From Clostridiaceae bacterium (lineage in GTDB: Bacteria; Bacillota; Clostridia; Oscillospirales; Acutalibacteraceae), in assembly GCA_016292575.1 (NCBI GenBank), contig JAEDIH010000082.1, positions 1 to 8,034 of the forward strand: DNA of 8,034 nucleotides, given 5' to 3'. The notes under the pieces were generated by a model. The model searched no databases. It was not told where the DNA came from and saw only the letters and a program-made list of their open reading frames with translations. The position numbers and the translations under genes are program-made. This document shows positions 6,008-8,034 of the stretch, piece after piece; the stretch's first letter is position 1, and each line of letters starts with the position of its first letter.

Positions 6008-6088
6008 AGAAAGGGTGATACCAATGTACAGGTAAAAAACCTAAATCTACAAAGAAAGGAATGATACCGGTGTACAGGTAAAAAATCC
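6008..6088 (+). repeat. Two imperfect tandem repeats, period about 46 bp
   Basis: Both copies contain GAAAGG, TGATACC, TGTACAGGTAAAAAA and CC (about 6009-6041 and 6054-6088). They differ at about three substitutions and two single-base indels. In each, TACC and GGTA flank an 8-nt loop ending in TGTACA (6019-6034, 6065-6080). A third partial match, GATACCAA, lies near 6355. The unit could be an RNA hairpin, a protein-binding site, or a duplicated micro-ORF. Confidence 0.7.
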
Positions 6089-6204
6089 GGCAAAAGTTTT
6101 TCGGTTTCAAAAAATTGACATAGATTGGCAAAAACCTCTATTTAGTGAACATTAAAAATAATTTTACAAACATTAAATGAAACCGAGAAAAATTACCGGA
6201 TACC
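6077..6204 (+). other. Long-range helix inside the candidate RNA
   Basis: Segments on both sides of a 68-nt loop are complementary in nested order. TCGGTTTCA (6101-6109) pairs with TGAAACCGA (6178-6186), 9 bp. TTTT (6097-6100) pairs with AAAA (6188-6191) across a bulged G. ATCCGG (6085-6090) pairs with CCGGAT (6196-6201), and GGT (6077-6079) with ACC (6202-6204). The total is 22 bp with one bulged G, a small internal loop and an A bulge. Confidence 0.6.
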
Positions 6205-6371
6205 CACGAAAAGATGACCGAACCGAAATTCTATTCAGCCCGAGCATGAAGCAGTTCCCGCTTATGGAAAAAAACAAAACATAATGCAGAAAGCAGAACA
6301 CGAGAAGGAACGGCATCGAAAATCCGTAGAAAGCGAAGGTTAAAAAAGATGTTAGATACCAAGAATTCGCA

Positions 6372-6431
6372 GAAATGACCCTTGACTGCACCAAAAGCCT
6401 GTAAAGAAAGGCAGCAGTCAAGGGTCATTTC
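6372..6431. repeat. 18-bp perfect inverted repeat with nested inner stem
   Basis: GAAATGACCCTTGACTGC (6372-6389) is exactly complementary to GCAGTCAAGGGTCATTTC (6414-6431). The 24-nt loop contains a small inner stem, GCCT (6397-6400) with AGGC (6409-6412). No T run follows directly, so it is not itself an intrinsic terminator. The terminator comes 21 bp later. Confidence 0.9.
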
Positions 6432-6452
6432 GCGTTTATATTACGCTTTATA

Positions 6453-6484
6453 CCGCCGAGAAGGGCGGCTTTTTTATTTTTTTT
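6453..6484 (+). terminator. Rho-independent terminator on the + strand
   Basis: CCGCC (6453-6457), a 6-nt loop and GGCGG (6464-6468), followed by C, six T, A and eight T (6470-6484). The U tract is only on the + strand, so it ends a rightward transcript. No + strand protein gene precedes it, which is direct support for a + strand RNA in the gap. It also limits read-through into the 3' end of rarA. Confidence 0.82.
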
Positions 6485-6487
6485 CGG

Positions 6488-7747
6488 TCATTTAATCTTT
6501 TTCCAGTATTCCTTTGCGGCCTGTTCGTTTTTGTTTTCGCCGTAGGTGTAGTACGTTTTGTCCTTTATCGCGTCCGGAAGATACTGCTGGGGAACATAGT
6601 GGTTCGGGTAGTCGTGCGGATATTTATAGAACTGTCCCTTGCGTGCGCTGTCCTCGCCGTCATAATGCTTGTTCTGGAGCGTGCGCGGAATCGGACCGCT
6701 GTTTCCTTTGCGGATATCGGACGCCGCAGCGTCATAGGCGAGATAGGCGGAGTTGGACTTTGGACTGTTGCAAACAAGGACAACCGCGTCCGCAAGGGGA
6801 ATCCGCGCCTCCGGCAGACCGACCATGAACGCCGCGTCAACCGCCGCTTTAACAATGGGAATTATCATCGGATAGGCAAGACCCACGTCCTCGCACGCGC
6901 AGACCATGAGCCGCCTTGCCGCCGAGGGGAGGTCTCCCGCTTCAAGCAGCCTTGCAAGATAATGCAATGCTGCATTCGCGTCTGAGCCGCGCATGGACTT
7001 TTGGAAGGCGGAAAGGATATCGTAATGCTCGTCCGCATCCTTATCATATTTCATGGAGCTTTTCTGCGTCAGCTCCTCTGCTCTTTCAAGGGTTATGAGG
7101 GCTTTTCCGTCCTCAACGGGGGTGCTCAGCACGCAAAGCTCCGCCGCATTCATCGCCTTTCGCACATCGCCGCCGCAGGAAAAGGCGATTCTTTTTGTAA
7201 CGCCGTCCTCTTTTTCAATTTTGATGTTCTTTTCCTTTTCAAGGAAAGAGAAAGCCCTTTCAACCGCAGGCATGATCTCCTCTCCGGTAATGCTCTTGAA
7301 CTCAAACACGGTTGAGCGGCTCAGAATGGCGTTGTGGATATAGAAATACGGATTTTCCGTTGTGGAGGCTATGAGGGTTATTGCGCCGCGCTCTATATAG
7401 TCGAGCAGGGTTTGCTGCTGCTTTTTGTTGAAATACTGAATTTCATCAAGATAAAGCAGAACTCCGTTGGGTGCTTCAAATGTGTCAAGGCTTGCAACAA
7501 TGGCCTTGATATCGGCGGTTGAAGCGACTGTTCCGTTGAGCTTGCAGAATTTTCTGTTTGTCCGGCTTGCAATTATTGAGGCAAGGGTGGTTTTTCCGAT
7601 TCCGGACGGTCCGTAAAAAACAAGATTTGGAATTTCGCCGCTGTCAATTATTCTGCGCAGAGCCTTTCCCTCGGCAAGCAGATGGCGCTGACCGACCATT
7701 TCCTCAACGGTTTTCGGTCGCAGCTGTTCGGCAAGAGGAACATTCAT
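6488..7747 (-). CDS. rarA: Replication-associated recombination protein A (AAA+ ATPase, RarA/MgsA)
   Basis: The 419-residue protein belongs to the clamp-loader-like AAA+ family that acts at stalled replication forks (E. coli MgsA/RarA, yeast Mgs1, human WRNIP1). From the chosen start, the N-terminus has the family pattern L-R-P-K-T-x-E-E-M-V-G-Q-x-H-L-L. Walker A is GPSGIGKT (46-53, Lys52) and Walker B L-L-Y-L-D-E (97-102). Sensor 1 lies in T-T-E-N (129-132), an arginine finger in L-S-R-S (Arg144), and sensor 2 in G-G-D-V-R (Arg196). The C-terminal tetramerisation region carries the typical Y-K-Y-P-H-D-Y-P and Q-Q-Y-L-P motifs (about 374-391). The start at 7747 is chosen because AGGAGAGGTG lies 6 nt upstream. 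The frame extends to 7846, but that start has no ribosome binding site and adds 33 non-family residues. It is a lone gene with no clear terminator on its own strand. Confidence 0.95.
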   Translation of the reverse strand: MNVPLAEQLRPKTVEEMVGQRHLLAEGKALRRIIDSGEIPNLVFYGPSGIGKTTLASIIASRTNRKFCKLNGTVASTADIKAIVASLDTFEAPNGVLLYLDEIQYFNKKQQQTLLDYIERGAITLIASTTENPYFYIHNAILSRSTVFEFKSITGEEIMPAVERAFSFLEKEKNIKIEKEDGVTKRIAFSCGGDVRKAMNAAELCVLSTPVEDGKALITLERAEELTQKSSMKYDKDADEHYDILSAFQKSMRGSDANAALHYLARLLEAGDLPSAARRLMVCACEDVGLAYPMIIPIVKAAVDAAFMVGLPEARIPLADAVVLVCNSPKSNSAYLAYDAAASDIRKGNSGPIPRTLQNKHYDGEDSARKGQFYKYPHDYPNHYVPQQYLPDAIKDKTYYTYGENKNEQAAKEYWKKIK

Positions 7748-7784
7748 TTTTTTCACCTCTCCTTTTCCTTTGGCTTCGAGTAAT

Positions 7785-7790
7785 ATTATA
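7785..7790 (-). promoter_or_regulatory. Possible -10 element of the rarA promoter
   Basis: A perfect TATAAT on the - strand lies 38 bp upstream of the rarA start. No good -35 is found at 16-18 bp (the best 17-bp position reads AACCAA), so the promoter is weak or activator-dependent. This also argues that the upstream start at 7846 is not used. Confidence 0.45.
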
Positions 7791-7981
7791 GTCGCAGAAA
7801 AGCAGTTTTGGTTTATAAATAGGAAAAATAATCTGCCGTACCGCACAAACTGAAAGCACTTTGGCGGACAGGAAGGGGAAAGCAGTTTTTTGCTTTTACA
7901 TTTTTTGACGAAGAGTTACAGTAGATTTGTATCTGTCGTGTGCAAAAATTGTTGACCTTTAACAAAAAATTACATTAACAT

Positions 7982-8010
7982 TTGACATTTCGACTTTGCT
8001 GTGATATAAT
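7982..8010 (+). promoter_or_regulatory. Full-consensus promoter for a gene beyond the right edge
   Basis: TTGACA (7982-7987), a 17-bp spacer and TATAAT (8005-8010), with the extended -10 TG at 8002-8003. Every sigma-A consensus position is matched. Transcription would start near 8017 and run out of the window. No start codon or ribosome binding site is visible before 8034. The divergent interval 7791-7981 shows nothing else I can support. Confidence 0.85.
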
Positions 8011-8034
8011 CCTAAAGTATAAGTGAGCAAAGGC

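Larger units (their letters stand above)
6008..6480 (+). ncRNA. Candidate structured non-coding RNA, about 470 nt, class unknown
   Basis: The gap between nagB and rarA has no convincing protein gene on either strand, yet it is organised like a transcription unit on the + strand. An extended -10 promoter precedes 6008, two near-identical repeats follow (6008-6042, 6053-6088), then a long-range helix (6077-6109 with 6178-6204), an 18-bp perfect hairpin (6372-6431), and a terminator ending in a T tract (6453-6484). The + strand is markedly rich in A and G from about 6170 to 6415, as in the loops of structured RNAs. All three frames are interrupted by stops, and the longest ATG frame (6177-6284, 35 codons) has no ribosome binding site. 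It does not match tmRNA, RNase P, SRP or 6S RNA as I know them. A decayed short gene is the main alternative. Confidence 0.5.

Noticed and set aside
6008..6088. Repeats as a short CRISPR array
   Set aside because: There are only two copies with indels between them, a spacer-like gap of about 10 bp, and no cas genes.
6177..6284. 35-codon ATG frame on the + strand, with further open stretches in other frames up to about 6400
   Set aside because: There is no ribosome binding site. Joining the stretches would need at least two frameshifts at A runs, and the product resembles nothing known to me. A decayed gene cannot be fully excluded.
6173..6421. 82-codon hydrophobic frame on the - strand in the nagB-rarA gap
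   Set aside because: It starts at TTG inside the 18-bp hairpin and has no ribosome binding site. Its hydrophobicity follows from the complement of an A/G-rich strand.
7748..7846. Upstream start at 7846 for RarA
   Set aside because: There is no ribosome binding site, the added residues are not family-like, and a strong ribosome binding site precedes 7747.

Overview
The window looks like chromosomal DNA of a low-GC Gram-positive anaerobe, most probably a gut or rumen clostridium of the Ruminococcaceae/Oscillospiraceae type. This is inferred from the intracellular GH3 beta-glucosidase with a clostridial-style C-terminal extension, the short Gram-positive form of NagB, strong GGAGG-type ribosome binding sites, near-consensus sigma-A promoters and a perfect PerR-type operator. 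Coding DNA is moderately GC-rich and intergenic DNA is AT-rich. No phage, transposon, CRISPR, rRNA or tRNA is visible.

Left part (1-2800, + strand): the last codons of a polar amino acid ABC transporter ATPase end in a clean terminator. A monocistronic GH3 glycoside hydrolase follows, with its own promoter and a terminator shared with the convergent gene.

Middle part (2811-5890, - strand): from right to left, a nagB / fibronectin-type-III gene pair that is probably one operon, a PerR-box-controlled gene for an 88-residue secreted peptide, and a glycerophosphodiester phosphodiesterase with a structured leader. Each unit has a recognisable promoter. The small secreted gene also has a good terminator.

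Right part (5762-8034): about 725 bp without a credible protein gene separates nagB from rarA (both - strand). It is not empty. On the + strand it holds an extended -10 promoter, two near-identical repeats, a long-range helix, an 18-bp perfect hairpin and a terminator, which together suggest an undescribed structured RNA of about 470 nt. On the - strand it holds a promoter running directly into an intrinsic terminator. After rarA, a textbook-consensus promoter points off the right edge.

The genes do not form one pathway. NagB (amino sugar use), GH3 (oligosaccharide cleavage) and GDPD (phospholipid headgroup salvage) fit a scavenging gut lifestyle, and RarA is replication-fork housekeeping. 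The two parts most worth following are the PerR-box small secreted peptide (3728-4057) and the candidate structured RNA (6008-6480).
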